The notes beneath the pieces were generated by a model that was not told where the DNA came from, searched no databases, and was given only the letters and a program-made list of their open reading frames with translations. Of a stretch of 64,000 nt of DNA, positions 1 to 8,652 are shown piece by piece; position 1 is the stretch's first letter; every line of letters begins with the position of its first letter. The stretch is taken from the NCBI RefSeq assembly GCF_902726655.1, contig NZ_CACVAN010000001.1, positions 2,914,001 through 2,978,000 of the forward strand. Direction: 5' to 3'. Made by a program: the position numbers and the translations under genes. The DNA comes from Virgibacillus ihumii. Its GTDB lineage: Bacteria > Bacillota > Bacilli > Bacillales > Amphibacillaceae.

Positions 1-684
1 CCAAAGGGAAGAGCTTTTGCCTCAAAGCATGCGGAATTGGTCTTTATTGGTTCGCCTACCAAAAATGCCGCCAAAGAGACGGTGAGACGCTTGCGTGAGG
101 ATATTGCCAAAACGAACAGGTCCCAGGATGAGATAAAAATATTAACCATGCTGACACCAATTGTTGGAAAAACGGAATCGGACGCACTGGAAAAACTGGA
201 AGACTACAAAAAATATATCAGTCATGAAGGTGCATCTGCTTTATTCGGTGGATGGACAGGAATTGATTTGTCAGCATATGAAGAGGATCAGGTTATTGAG
301 TACATCGAAAACGATTCAATCCGCTCTGCGCTGGAAAGTTTTACAAACATAGACCCGGATAAACAATGGACCGTTGGAGAGATAAAAGATTTTGTCGGAA
401 TTGGCGGCATGAGCGGATATATCGCAGGTTCACCCGAACAAATTGCAGATCAGCTGGAAGAATGGGTTGATGAAACAGGTGTTGACGGATTCAATATTGC
501 GTATGCTATCACACCTGGGACATTTAAAGATTTTGTTGAGTTGGTAATTCCTATTTTACAGGAGAGAGGGTTGGTGAAACATGATTATCACGGAACGTCA
601 TTAAGGGATAATCTGTTTGAAAAAGGCGACCTTCTTCCCGAACACCATCCTGGAAAACATACAAGAAAAGAGCTGGTTAAATAA
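1..684 (+). CDS. FMN-dependent monooxygenase, C-terminal part (cut by window edge)
   Basis: The reading frame is open from the first base, so the start lies outside the window and about 228 residues are visible. The C-terminal part resembles the NtaA/SnaA/DszA group of luciferase-like (LLM-class) flavin monooxygenases: a segment IAGSPEQIADQLEEW, then a VDGFNIAY strand, and a tail rich in ERGL and HH that is usual for the group. Such enzymes use FMNH2 from a partner reductase to oxidise small organic substrates. The substrate cannot be told from this fragment. A terminator follows 27 bases after the stop, so this is the last gene of its unit. Confidence 0.8.
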   Translation, partial: PKGRAFASKHAELVFIGSPTKNAAKETVRRLREDIAKTNRSQDEIKILTMLTPIVGKTESDALEKLEDYKKYISHEGASALFGGWTGIDLSAYEEDQVIEYIENDSIRSALESFTNIDPDKQWTVGEIKDFVGIGGMSGYIAGSPEQIADQLEEWVDETGVDGFNIAYAITPGTFKDFVELVIPILQERGLVKHDYHGTSLRDNLFEKGDLLPEHHPGKHTRKELVK

Positions 685-711
685 CTAAGAGGGGAGAAGA
701 CAGTCAATGAG

Positions 712-745
712 GCGATTAAATCTAAACAGGGTTTAATCGCTTTTT
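712..745 (+). terminator. Rho-independent terminator after the monooxygenase
   Basis: A 9-bp perfect stem, GCGATTAAA with TTTAATCGC, is followed by five T. Confidence 0.85.
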
Positions 746-784
746 GCTAATCCTTGATGTTTACAGTTTCTTAAAGCAATTACA

Positions 785-826
785 TGAAAACCCTGATTCC
801 GAAATAATTACACGAAATCAGGGTGA
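785..826 (-). terminator. Rho-independent terminator of gtaB
   Basis: ACCCTGATT pairs with AATCAGGGT. Read on the minus strand the stem is followed by TTTTC, just past the gtaB stop. Confidence 0.75.
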
Positions 827-843
827 ACAATTTGAACCCGGAG

Positions 844-1755
844 TTACGGTTTACTTTCCATTAAGTGAAAATTCCTATCAAGAATGGTTTTCTCCTTCTT
901 TAATATGTCTTCAATACCATTCATAACATCTTGCCTGATAGCCGGATTGTTTAATGCGACTTCCATAGTGGTTAATATAAAACCAATTTTTTCACCGACA
1001 TCATATCGCTTGCCATCAAAATTATACGCATATACGCCTTGACGTTCATTTAGTCGTTGGATGGCATCCGTTAGCTGGATTTCTCCGTCAGCACCGATTT
1101 CTTTTGTTTCCAAAAACCGGAATATATCAGGTGTTAATACATAGCGGCCCATGATGGCCAAATTTGATGGTGGATTATCACGTGGCTTCTCAACAAAACA
1201 GTTTACATCATATAAACGACCTTCTTGTTTAGTTGGATCGATAATTCCATACCGATGAGTTTCGTTTTTGGGAACTTCCTGAACGCCGAGGACAGAGGCA
1301 CCCGTTTTTTCATACTGATTGATAATTTGTTTGATACAGGGTGTATCTGCCTGCATAATATCATCTCCCAGCAGAACAGCAAACGGTTCATCTCCAATAA
1401 ACTTCCTGGCACATAAAACAGCGTGACCAAGTCCCTTGGGCTGTTTTTGACGAATATAATGAATATCAACTTTGGCTGATTCACGAACCTTTTGAAGCAA
1501 TTCAAACTTTTCTTTTCGGATAAGATTTTCTTCCAATTCAAATGCATGATCGAAGTGATCCTCAATGGCACGTTTACCCTTTCCGGTCACAATAATAATA
1601 TCTTCAATTCCAGCTTCAACCGCCTCTTCGACGATATACTGAATTGTTGGCTTATCTACAATTGGTAACATTTCTTTCGGCATTGCTTTTGTTGCTGGCA
1701 AGAACCTGGTTCCCAGACCAGCTGCTGGTATGATTGCTTTCCTTACTTTCTTCAT
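844..1755 (-). CDS. gtaB: UTP-glucose-1-phosphate uridylyltransferase
   Basis: Makes UDP-glucose from UTP and glucose 1-phosphate in the cytoplasm, feeding glycolipid, teichoic acid and polysaccharide synthesis. At 303 residues it has full family length. The N-terminus shows the nucleotidyltransferase signature [20 protein letters not shown] (about residues 11-30), followed by the [14 protein letters not shown] stretch. It lies 22 bases downstream of a membrane glycosyltransferase on the same strand and probably shares its transcript. That makes UDP-glucose supply and use a plausible joint function. The start ATG has an AGGAGG-like site upstream on the minus strand. Confidence 0.95.
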   Translation of the reverse strand: MKKVRKAIIPAAGLGTRFLPATKAMPKEMLPIVDKPTIQYIVEEAVEAGIEDIIIVTGKGKRAIEDHFDHAFELEENLIRKEKFELLQKVRESAKVDIHYIRQKQPKGLGHAVLCARKFIGDEPFAVLLGDDIMQADTPCIKQIINQYEKTGASVLGVQEVPKNETHRYGIIDPTKQEGRLYDVNCFVEKPRDNPPSNLAIMGRYVLTPDIFRFLETKEIGADGEIQLTDAIQRLNERQGVYAYNFDGKRYDVGEKIGFILTTMEVALNNPAIRQDVMNGIEDILKKEKTILDRNFHLMESKP

Positions 1756-1777
1756 TAATTATTACCTCCTTATTATT

Positions 1778-3349
1778 TTAAGCGGAATGCCGGCCTCTCA
1801 ACGTCCAAATCTGGTATAACATTGCCAACGATGAAAATATCGTTAAATATGTTAATGAGATCCAACCTATCATTAAATAGGGATGGATAGCCGTTTGAAC
1901 TGCAGAGCTTGTTAAATAATCTCTGAATTGAAAACACAGGAAAGTGACGATCATAACAAAAATGATGCTTATTAATAATCCTTGTATAAGTTTGCTGCTT
2001 GTTTTTCCACTTTCAGCCTTATATTGGTTGGCCCAGCCATCTTTTTTATGGGCGGATAATTTCCCCAGCCAAACTTGTGTGAATGTAATTAATTTGACCC
2101 ATAAATAAATTTCAGGACTGATCAGTAAACCTGCCAGTAAAACATCAAGTGGTCGATGCATCGGAGTTTTTGCAGCAAGGATCATGTTAAGTACAGATGC
2201 CAAAACAATCGGTGTAATCCAAATCCAGGACCAATGGAACTGGTCAGTGGCAAAAGCAACCGCCATCAATAAAACGAATAGAAGGCGTACGGAAAAATCA
2301 ATCATGATTTTCATCTGAGAACGCCATAACTTACCCTTGTGTTTCGATTTAACTTCGATGTCATTGTTTGTCAGTAAATCAACAGTGCCGGAATTCCATT
2401 TATTCCGTTGCTGTCTGAAAGTATGATAGGACCTCATTGCATCAACAAAACAACGGGCAGTTGGACTGATAAGCGTTTTCCACTTTGATTTTTGCAGCTG
2501 CCAGGTCAGCAGCATATCTTCCACGTCACTACCATTCTGCCATGGTCCATCTAGTTTATTTTCATCGACAATATTCTGCAGTGCCTCTGGACGGAACAGG
2601 GTCGCTTGCCCGCCAAGAACATAAGTGCTTCCACCGTGATATTGCAAATCCAATAGCCAGCTTGCCATATCCTGCTTTTGCTGATGTGTCCACCAGCGTG
2701 TGATTGGTCCACCATATTGGCCGCTTTCAATCATTTCCTCATAATGAACATTATCTTTGGAAATTAAGTTCTTCTTTTTTGGCATTCTCATTGTGTATTT
2801 AGCCATTACGCCGCCTATGTTTCTCGCACTCATCAGTCCCTCCCACATATGAGTTAATGCATCAGGTGCCAAGCGGCTATCGGCATCCATGCCGAGTATG
2901 GCTTTAACCGATTGCTTATAAATTTCCTGATATGAAGTCAATCGTTTAAAATAGATATCCATATTATCACCATAAATCCTCTTCCAGCCAGCGTTTAACG
3001 CACCTACTTTGCGTTGGCTGTTGTTTTCTGTAGTGATAACCTCAAGATTCAGATTAAAATCTTTACCCGCTTGCCTTGCTTTTTCCTCAGTTCGATCGGA
3101 ACAATTGTCGACAATTACATAGACATCAAGGTCAATATCCTTGGGTAAATTCTGATCCTGCAGCCCCCCTAAACAATCACGGATGGATTTTTCTTCGTTA
3201 TGTGCCGGAATAAAAACGGCAATTCTTGGTTTCATATAAATTTTTCCGATATTGGAAGCATTTGATATGTTATCCGTTAGTAATTGATTGTAATCTAATC
3301 TGTTTGGCAGTGATTGTTTTTCTTCTGAAACGTCCGTTAGGGTCTTCAT
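1778..3349 (-). CDS. Membrane glycosyltransferase, family GT2
   Basis: The 523-residue protein carries a GT2 catalytic domain from about residue 42: AVFIPAHNEEKSIRDCLGG, a nucleotide-binding Asp in VIVDNCSD, the DxD motif in GMDADSRL (near 155), an ED pair in GSDVEDMLL and a QRNKW motif equivalent to the (Q/R)xxRW box of processive synthases. About four or five membrane segments fill the C-terminal third. The architecture fits bacterial cellulose/hyaluronan-synthase-like enzymes or glucosyl-lipid synthases, probably using the UDP-glucose made by the adjacent gtaB product. The acceptor is unknown. Upstream lies a long inverted repeat that may control the pair. Confidence 0.85.
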   Translation of the reverse strand: MKTLTDVSEEKQSLPNRLDYNQLLTDNISNASNIGKIYMKPRIAVFIPAHNEEKSIRDCLGGLQDQNLPKDIDLDVYVIVDNCSDRTEEKARQAGKDFNLNLEVITTENNSQRKVGALNAGWKRIYGDNMDIYFKRLTSYQEIYKQSVKAILGMDADSRLAPDALTHMWEGLMSARNIGGVMAKYTMRMPKKKNLISKDNVHYEEMIESGQYGGPITRWWTHQQKQDMASWLLDLQYHGGSTYVLGGQATLFRPEALQNIVDENKLDGPWQNGSDVEDMLLTWQLQKSKWKTLISPTARCFVDAMRSYHTFRQQRNKWNSGTVDLLTNNDIEVKSKHKGKLWRSQMKIMIDFSVRLLFVLLMAVAFATDQFHWSWIWITPIVLASVLNMILAAKTPMHRPLDVLLAGLLISPEIYLWVKLITFTQVWLGKLSAHKKDGWANQYKAESGKTSSKLIQGLLISIIFVMIVTFLCFQFRDYLTSSAVQTAIHPYLMIGWISLTYLTIFSSLAMLYQIWTLRGRHSA

Positions 3350-3378
3350 TAAATCACTCCTGTAATTATCTTTCGTTT

Positions 3379-3424
3379 GTTCTATATAGTGTATTTTATT
3401 TTAATTTTGTTTTCTATATAGAAC
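3379..3424. promoter_or_regulatory. Long inverted repeat in front of the glycosyltransferase-gtaB unit
   Basis: GTTCTATATAG (3379-3389) and CTATATAGAAC (3414-3424) are perfect 11-bp inverted copies, 24 AT-rich bases apart, 30-75 bases upstream of the glycosyltransferase start. Spacing and position suggest two operator half-sites for a dimeric or looping regulator. The regulator is unknown. Confidence 0.55.
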
Positions 3425-3590
3425 GATTTAAATATATAATAATACTTTTCTCCTACTTTGTAAACCTTTTTGTTAGAAAATTTCATCATATTTTTATAAA
3501 GATTAAGAGGGAATAACATAAAGATGTGCACAGATTATTTCCTAAAATCATGAAGATGTGTAAAATTAATTAAGGGAGGTGGCATTTTTA

Positions 3591-3749
3591 ATGAACTTAC
3601 TGTTTATCCTCGCCATAATTGTCACTGTAGCGGAATTGTTTGTTGCATATTTCTTAATAAAAAAACAAAAGATGGCTTTATGGCAGTCTCTTTATGTATC
3701 GTTACCAGTTATTGTTATCGTATGGGTGGTTGCATTTATGTACTCATAA
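3591..3749 (+). CDS. Small two-helix membrane protein (52 aa)
   Basis: A short frame starting MNLLFILAIIVTVAEL has a clear GGGAGG ribosome site 9 bases before its ATG. It encodes two hydrophobic helices split by a short basic stretch (KKQK) and is followed directly by a strong hairpin. The site, codon-like composition and terminator together make it likely to be real. Its last 58 bases overlap the tail of the convergent YwaF-like gene. I do not recognise a family. Confidence 0.6.
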   Translation: MNLLFILAIIVTVAELFVAYFLIKKQKMALWQSLYVSLPVIVIVWVVAFMYS

Positions 3750-4498
3750 CGGGACAAACACCCAAAACTACCTGGGTGTTTGTTTAGTCCTAAAGAGAAA
3801 TTGTACGCTATATATTGGACGAAAAATACGCTTAATGCTAATAAGCAAAGATTAAAATAGTATATAAATCCGCTGCCAAGTAAGTCGAGCGGTGTACTAG
3901 CTGTTGGTGTATGTGATAAATAAAGATAATTTGATCCAAGCACAGGGTTTACGACAAATCCTATCAGAGCAGCATACAGCAGTATATATCCGTAGCTTTC
4001 CAGCATTGATTTGAACGTTATTTTAGTGGAATTTGCAACCACTAAAAATAAACTGACCCAGGAAACAACGATGTGATGAATGAAAAACTTCCAGTACCTG
4101 AAGTGTGGGATATCATATGGCAATTCAGGTGTTACAACTGCAAGAAATGCGGGGACAAGTCCGAAGAAAAATGTAATATGAATTAATTTTTCATTGTGAC
4201 TAAATAGAGCGATAGCCCCTGTAATTCCCGTTATCCCACATAAATGCAAAGGAATATGTTCGCTTAGACTCCATATTTCGTTGACAGCAGCCCAAATCTG
4301 ATAAGTGATTTCTGAAAGAACCAGTACTCCAAACAGCCCCCAGCGGATTATATTGTACAGTTTGGCATTTCTGCGTAATTTGTGGCGTGCAGTTAAAAAT
4401 AGAATGAGTCCTAAGAAATAAATAATCAGCATTATAATATGGCTTACCCCAAACGTCATAAATGGCTGCCCGTCCAACCCGACAAACCAATCAACCAT
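3692..4498 (-). CDS. YwaF-like integral membrane protein (TIGR02206 type)
   Basis: The 268-residue, strongly hydrophobic protein has about seven membrane segments and the pattern of the YwaF/TIGR02206 family of unknown function (HIPLHLCGITGITGAIAL, FWKFFIHHIVVSW-like histidines). The first ~235 residues look like the family. The last ~30 (from about GLNKHPGSFGCLSR) are translated out of the convergent hairpin and the antisense of the small gene at 3591-3749. They are therefore probably an extension caused by loss of the usual stop. It ends without its own terminator. Confidence 0.7.
   Translation of the reverse strand: MVDWFVGLDGQPFMTFGVSHIIMLIIYFLGLILFLTARHKLRRNAKLYNIIRWGLFGVLVLSEITYQIWAAVNEIWSLSEHIPLHLCGITGITGAIALFSHNEKLIHITFFFGLVPAFLAVVTPELPYDIPHFRYWKFFIHHIVVSWVSLFLVVANSTKITFKSMLESYGYILLYAALIGFVVNPVLGSNYLYLSHTPTASTPLDLLGSGFIYYFNLCLLALSVFFVQYIAYNFSLGLNKHPGSFGCLSRYEYINATTHTITITGNDT
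3754..3785 (+). terminator. Hairpin after the small membrane protein
   Basis: ACAAACACCCA pairs perfectly over 11 bp with TGGGTGTTTGT. The T-rich tail is weak. The hairpin lies inside the 3' end of the opposing YwaF-like gene. Confidence 0.7.
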
Positions 4499-4587
4499 AA
4501 AATCCTCCCCAATTATATTTATTCGTATGTTAATTATATGATGAAAGAAAGAGTTGAGGAACCCAAATTATAATTGCATCGTGAATA

Positions 4588-4628
4588 AAAAGAATCCGCT
4601 TCTTACAAATTTGCAGAAGGGATTCTTG
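4588..4628 (-). terminator. Terminator of the BCCT transporter gene
   Basis: AAGAATCC/GGATTCTT stem with a further inner CTTCT/AGAAG pairing. On the minus strand it is followed by TTTTTATT. Confidence 0.8.
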
Positions 4629-4658
4629 TCAAAACGATTTTTCTATACATCCGCTAAA

Positions 4659-6155
4659 TTAAACTTTTGTTGATCTCCCTTCGTTTTTAAGTGATTTGAA
4701 AAAGGAATAAACCATGATAAGCATGATAATTGAAAACGGGAATGCGGCAGATATCAGGGCGTTTTGCAATGCTTGCAGTCCACCGGTGTATAAAAGCACT
4801 GCTGCAATTGCCGATTGGGCAATCCCCCAGGAAAATTTAACAGCCGCTGATGGAGATAGAGAACCGTTTGTCGTTTGCATTCCCAGCACGAATGTGGCTG
4901 AATCAGCAGAGGTAATAAAAAAAGTTGCAATAAGCATAATACCCAATATAGATAGCACTGTGCCCATTGGAAAGTAATCAAACATACCGAATAACATTTG
5001 TTCCGCAGGCAATCCGGCAAGGTCTGTACCGTTTTTTTGCATATTAATACCGGTCATGCCAAAGACCGCGAACCAAATAAAGCTTACAATACTGGGAACC
5101 AGCATGACGCCTGAAACAAACTCACGAATGGTTCTCCCTCTGGATACGCGCGCTATAAATATTCCTACAAATGGAGACCAGGCAATCCACCATGCCCAGA
5201 AGAACACAGTCCAATCCATAACCCATTGACGCTGTTCAGGGTTATTCGCAGCAATCCGTACACTTTCGGTAGGGATGCTCCTAACGTAGGTGCCCAAGGT
5301 TTCGGTGAAGGAATTTAAAATATACATGGTTGGACCAAGTATAAGTGTTGCGATAAGCAAAATGGTTGCAAGTCCCATATTTGTATTGCTTAAGTATTTA
5401 ATTCCTCTGCCGAGTCCGGAATATGCGGATAGCATGAACAAAACGGTAACAACTAATATAATTATTAACTGGACTACAAATCCGTTGTCAACTCCGAATA
5501 GGTAAGTGAACCCACCATTTATTTGTGTGGCGCCAAATCCCAAGGTTGTAGCTACACCGACAATCGTTGCAAATACAGCTATTACATCAATTATTTTTCC
5601 CATGAATCCATGCATTTTATCGCCAAAGACAGGTTCCAGTGTCATGCTGACCAATGCTGGTTTATCTTTTCGAAATGTAAAATAGGCGAGGATCAAAGCA
5701 ATAATCGCATAGATTGCCCATGCATGCAGCCCATAATGAAAAAAAGTGATACGCAGGGAATCCTCCAATGCTGCTACAGTACCAGGATCGGCTATTGGTG
5801 GATGTTTCATATAATGTGATACTGGTGATGCCACGCCATAAAATACAAGGCCTATGCCCATGCCGGCACTGAACAGCATGGCAAACCAGCTAGGATAGCT
5901 GAATTCCGGTTTTTCCCCTTGTTTACCTAGCCTTATTTTGCCGTAACGGCTAAAAATTAAATATAAACAAATCAGTACAAAGAGCGTTACCGATAATAGA
6001 TAAAACCAACCAAAATGAACAGATATATAGCTCATGATGGAGCCTGAAATCTTTTCAAAAAGATCGGGTGCAACTGAACCCCAAATAGCCATTGCCAGTG
6101 TAATTGCTAATGTAATCCAAAATACAGCGGTCACTTCCGATGTTACTCGCTTCAT
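4659..6155 (-). CDS. BCCT-family betaine/choline/carnitine transporter
   Basis: A Na+- or H+-coupled uptake carrier for quaternary-amine osmolytes in the cytoplasmic membrane. The 498 residues give about twelve membrane helices. Family marks include YPSWFAMLFSAGMGIGLVFYG (glycine-rich helix, near 85-105), FHYGLHAWAIYAI, and the signature WTVFFWAWWIAWSPFVGIFIARVSRGRT (near 315-342). It looks like OpuD/BetL-type glycine betaine carriers, but substrate cannot be fixed by eye. The gene stands alone with its own terminator. A dispersed structured repeat lies about 90 bases upstream. Presence fits a salt-adapted host. Confidence 0.93.
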   Translation of the reverse strand: MKRVTSEVTAVFWITLAITLAMAIWGSVAPDLFEKISGSIMSYISVHFGWFYLLSVTLFVLICLYLIFSRYGKIRLGKQGEKPEFSYPSWFAMLFSAGMGIGLVFYGVASPVSHYMKHPPIADPGTVAALEDSLRITFFHYGLHAWAIYAIIALILAYFTFRKDKPALVSMTLEPVFGDKMHGFMGKIIDVIAVFATIVGVATTLGFGATQINGGFTYLFGVDNGFVVQLIIILVVTVLFMLSAYSGLGRGIKYLSNTNMGLATILLIATLILGPTMYILNSFTETLGTYVRSIPTESVRIAANNPEQRQWVMDWTVFFWAWWIAWSPFVGIFIARVSRGRTIREFVSGVMLVPSIVSFIWFAVFGMTGINMQKNGTDLAGLPAEQMLFGMFDYFPMGTVLSILGIMLIATFFITSADSATFVLGMQTTNGSLSPSAAVKFSWGIAQSAIAAVLLYTGGLQALQNALISAAFPFSIIMLIMVYSFFKSLKNEGRSTKV

Positions 6156-6243
6156 GATGCTCCCCTTCCTGAAATGAATTTTATTATTCTGCAGCTGAAG
6201 ACTGGGATTTTTCCTGTTTTTCGAAGGCAGATAAGAAAGTAAT

Positions 6244-6310
6244 ATACTTTCAACCGCACAAATGCAATTAAGGTCGCCCCCAAAGGCCTGGTGGCACCAA
6301 AGTTTTCTAA
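6244..6310 (+). repeat. Structured dispersed repeat, copy A
   Basis: First and most diverged of three ~65-bp copies (others at 9638 and 21916). Shared blocks are ACTTTC..., GCAAYTAAGGTCG and AAAGTTTTCTAA. The central arms here (GGTCGCC / GGCACC) still pair, but with a bulge. Confidence 0.65.
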
Positions 6311-6412
6311 TAATAGTATTTCATTAAGGGAATGTTCTATACAAGAAGCAGCAGGATTATTGGAGGTCTCTCGCAAGGATTTGAAAAACTTCTGGAGAAT
6401 TAAAAAAACCTC

Positions 6413-6441
6413 TTTACAAAGAGATTAAATCTGTATATAAT
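6413..6441 (+). promoter_or_regulatory. Sigma-A promoter of the tRNA cluster
   Basis: TTTACA, a 17-bp spacer, then TATAAT, 56 bases before the first tRNA gene. Confidence 0.8.
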
Positions 6442-6496
6442 AAAATTCGTTGGTTTCCGACAAGACATGCAATTATATATACGTACACCATTGCTG

Positions 6497-6571
6497 GGCC
6501 CGTTGGTCAAGTGGTTAAGACACCGCCCTTTCACGGCGGTAACACGGGTTCGAATCCCGTACGGGTCACCA
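6497..6571 (+). tRNA. tRNA-Glu (TTC)
   Basis: Acceptor GGCCCGT/ACGGGTC, anticodon loop CTTTCAC, T-loop TTCGAAT and an encoded CCA end. First of a six-tRNA cluster. Confidence 0.96.
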
Positions 6572-6576
6572 TAATT

Positions 6577-6652
6577 GGAGGATTAGCTCAGCTGGGAGAG
6601 CACCTGCCTTACAAGCAGGGGGTCGCAGGTTCGAGCCCTGCATCCTCCACCA
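6577..6652 (+). tRNA. tRNA-Val (TAC)
   Basis: Acceptor GGAGGAT/ATCCTCC, anticodon loop CTTACAA between CCTGC and GCAGG, encoded CCA. Confidence 0.96.
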
Positions 6653-6662
6653 TTCTTTTAAT

Positions 6663-6738
6663 GCCGGTCTAGCTCAATTGGCAGAGCAACTGACTTGTAA
6701 TCAGTAGGTTGGGGGTTCAATTCCTCTGGCCGGCACCA
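6663..6738 (+). tRNA. tRNA-Thr (TGT)
   Basis: Acceptor GCCGGTC/GGCCGGC with one G-T pair, anticodon loop CTTGTAA between ACTGA and TCAGT, encoded CCA. Confidence 0.95.
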
Positions 6739-6784
6739 TTTATTTTTTTGTATAATTACTGTCCATACGGGCTAGAATAAATTG

Positions 6785-6869
6785 GGAGGGGTAGCGAAGT
6801 GGCTAAACGCGGCGGACTGTAAATCCGCTCCCTCAGGGTTCGGGAGTTCGAATCTCTCCCCCTCCACCA
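6785..6869 (+). tRNA. tRNA-Tyr (GTA)
   Basis: 85 bases with a long variable arm (class II), acceptor GGAGGGG/CCCCTCC, anticodon loop CTGTAAA, encoded CCA. Confidence 0.95.
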
Positions 6870-6883
6870 TACTTAGTTCATGT

Positions 6884-6955
6884 TGGGCCATAGCCAAGCG
6901 GTAAGGCATCGGGTTTTGATCCCGTGTATCCCAGGTTCGAATCCTGGTGGCCCAG
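6884..6955 (+). tRNA. tRNA-Gln (TTG)
   Basis: Acceptor TGGGCCA/TGGCCCA, anticodon loop TTTTGAT. The genomic sequence after the discriminator G is CCT, so the final A of CCA must be added by the CCA enzyme. Confidence 0.95.
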
Positions 6956-6984
6956 CCTTTTTTATTGCCACTTTTTTCATGATC

Positions 6985-7068
6985 CGCGGATATCACGGTT
7001 GAAATCGCGGATACATCGATAAAAAACGCGGATAACCGACTTAAAATTGCGGATATCCTGAACGACTT
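6985..7068 (+). repeat. 21-bp tandem repeat (four units, CGCGGATA core)
   Basis: Units start at 6985, 7006, 7027 and 7048, an exact 21-bp period. Each opens with (C/T)GCGGATA and has a variable AT-rich remainder. It lies between tRNA-Gln and tRNA-Lys. Confidence 0.8.
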
Positions 7069-7079
7069 TTACATAACAT

Positions 7080-7152
7080 GAGCCATTAGCTCAGCTGGCA
7101 GAGCATCTGACTTTTAATCAGAGGGTCGGAGGTTCGAATCCTCCATGGCTCA
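7080..7152 (+). tRNA. tRNA-Lys (TTT)
   Basis: Acceptor GAGCCAT/ATGGCTC, anticodon loop CTTTTAA between CTGA and TCAG. The CCA end is not encoded (CTA follows the discriminator A). Confidence 0.95.
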
Positions 7153-7218
7153 CTATTCTGACCGTGCCATACAAGCATAATAACTGGCGGAAATACATGA
7201 CACATATTATAATAGCAG

Positions 7219-7264
7219 ATAAACAAGGTCGTTATGATTATCAACAACCTTGTTTATTTGCATT
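7219..7264 (+). terminator. Terminator of the tRNA cluster
   Basis: ATAAACAAGGT pairs over 11 bp with ACCTTGTTTAT, followed by a broken T-run (TTGCATTTTT). Confidence 0.8.
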
Positions 7265-7362
7265 TTTAGCTGTTTTTTTACATAATAGATACAGTAATTT
7301 ATTACTATAAAAATAAGTTCATTAACATATATAATTTATGATAATCTAAAGGATGAGATGGT

Positions 7363-8652
7363 ATGAAGACTTCCCGAATTCCTGGCTTTTATAATAAGAC
7401 TGTTGAAGAGCGCAGAGAGCTTCTCGCAACAATGGAAGATTTTACCGAAAATGAGATGGAAATTTTGTTTTCAAAAGAGCCGCTGCCTGCCGAAACTGCA
7501 GATAAAATGATAGAAAATGTCATTGGGACATTCCCGCTCCCATTGGGGTTAGGTTTGAATTTTTTGATTAATGATAAGGAATATACTATACCAATGGCAG
7601 TGGAGGAGCCATCCATACTTGCTTCTGCGAGTCACATTGCTAAAATTGTCAGAGAAACCGGGGGTTTTACTGCTGAATCCAGTGAACGTGTGATGATCGG
7701 CCAGATACAGGTAATTGGCTGTTCCGATTTTGCAGCGGCAAAAGAAACCATTCTAAAGGAAAAAGATGCATTAATTGATGCTGCCAATGCTTCATATCCA
7801 AGTCTTATGGCCAGAGGCGGCGGAGCAGAGGATCTGGAAGTCAGGGTTTTAAATGAAAATTCCGATTCACGGTATGGACAAATGCTTGTCCTGCATGTTT
7901 ATATAAACACATGTGATGCAATGGGAGCGAATATCATTAATACAATGGTCGAGTCATTGGCGCCGACAGTTGAAAAACTGACGGGTGGAAAGGTTTATTT
8001 GCGGATTTTGTCTAATTATCCGGATAGATGTCTTGCCAAAGCACGTTGTGTCATACCACCTGAATTGCTGGCGACGAATGATTTTTCGGGGGAAGCAGTG
8101 CGGGATGGAGTTATTCATGCCTATGAATTTGCAGCATCTGATCCCTATAGGGCTGTTACCCATAATAAAGGTATAATGAACGGTATAGACCCGATTGTAA
8201 TTGCAACGGGGAATGACTGGCGTGCTGTGGAAGCAGGGGCGCATGCTCATGCCGCTAGATTTGGAAAATATGGATCAATGACAGTTTGGTCCAAAGATGA
8301 TAAGGGAAACCTTGTTGGTGAGCTGGAATTGCCGATGTCAGTCGGAACGGTAGGTGGTTCCATACGCGTACATCCTATGGCTGAAGTTTCATTGAAGATT
8401 TTGGGAGTGGAGACTGCCCGTGAACTCGCACAGGTTATTGTAACTGTTGGACTTGCCCAAAATCTCGGGGCGTTAAAAGCCTTGGCAACAGATGGAATTC
8501 AAAAAGGTCATATGGCGTTACATTCTCGTTCTGTTGCAATCGCAGCAGGAGCTACTGGGGAGATGATTGATATCATTGCTGAACGATTGGTGAATGAAAA
8601 AGAAATCCGTGTCGGAAAAGCTAAAGAATTGGTGGACGAATATACAAAATGA
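7363..8652 (+). CDS. mvaA: Hydroxymethylglutaryl-CoA reductase, class II
   Basis: Reduces HMG-CoA to mevalonate, the committed step of the mevalonate route to isoprenoids. The 429 residues match class II bacterial enzymes. The catalytic Glu lies in ENVIGTFPLPLG (near 46-57), followed by MAVEEPSILASASH, the HMG-CoA-binding DAMGANIIN motif (near 186-194), a catalytic Asp in GIDPIVIATGNDWRAVE, and a C-terminal GHMALHSR with the conserved His. An AAAGGATGAG ribosome site precedes the ATG. It overlaps mvaK1 by four bases (ATGA), so the two are translationally coupled. HMG-CoA synthase (mvaS) is not in this window. Confidence 0.96.
   Translation: MKTSRIPGFYNKTVEERRELLATMEDFTENEMEILFSKEPLPAETADKMIENVIGTFPLPLGLGLNFLINDKEYTIPMAVEEPSILASASHIAKIVRETGGFTAESSERVMIGQIQVIGCSDFAAAKETILKEKDALIDAANASYPSLMARGGGAEDLEVRVLNENSDSRYGQMLVLHVYINTCDAMGANIINTMVESLAPTVEKLTGGKVYLRILSNYPDRCLAKARCVIPPELLATNDFSGEAVRDGVIHAYEFAASDPYRAVTHNKGIMNGIDPIVIATGNDWRAVEAGAHAHAARFGKYGSMTVWSKDDKGNLVGELELPMSVGTVGGSIRVHPMAEVSLKILGVETARELAQVIVTVGLAQNLGALKALATDGIQKGHMALHSRSVAIAAGATGEMIDIIAERLVNEKEIRVGKAKELVDEYTK

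Noticed and set aside
1203..1571. Long alternative frames inside gtaB, gltA, cdaR, glmS and other genes
   Set aside because: They are shadows in other frames of well-supported genes, with no ribosome sites and no family resemblance.
6985..7068. CRISPR array at the 21-bp repeats
   Set aside because: The conserved part is only about 8 bp and the units are contiguous at 21 bp; there are no spacers of normal length and no cas genes.
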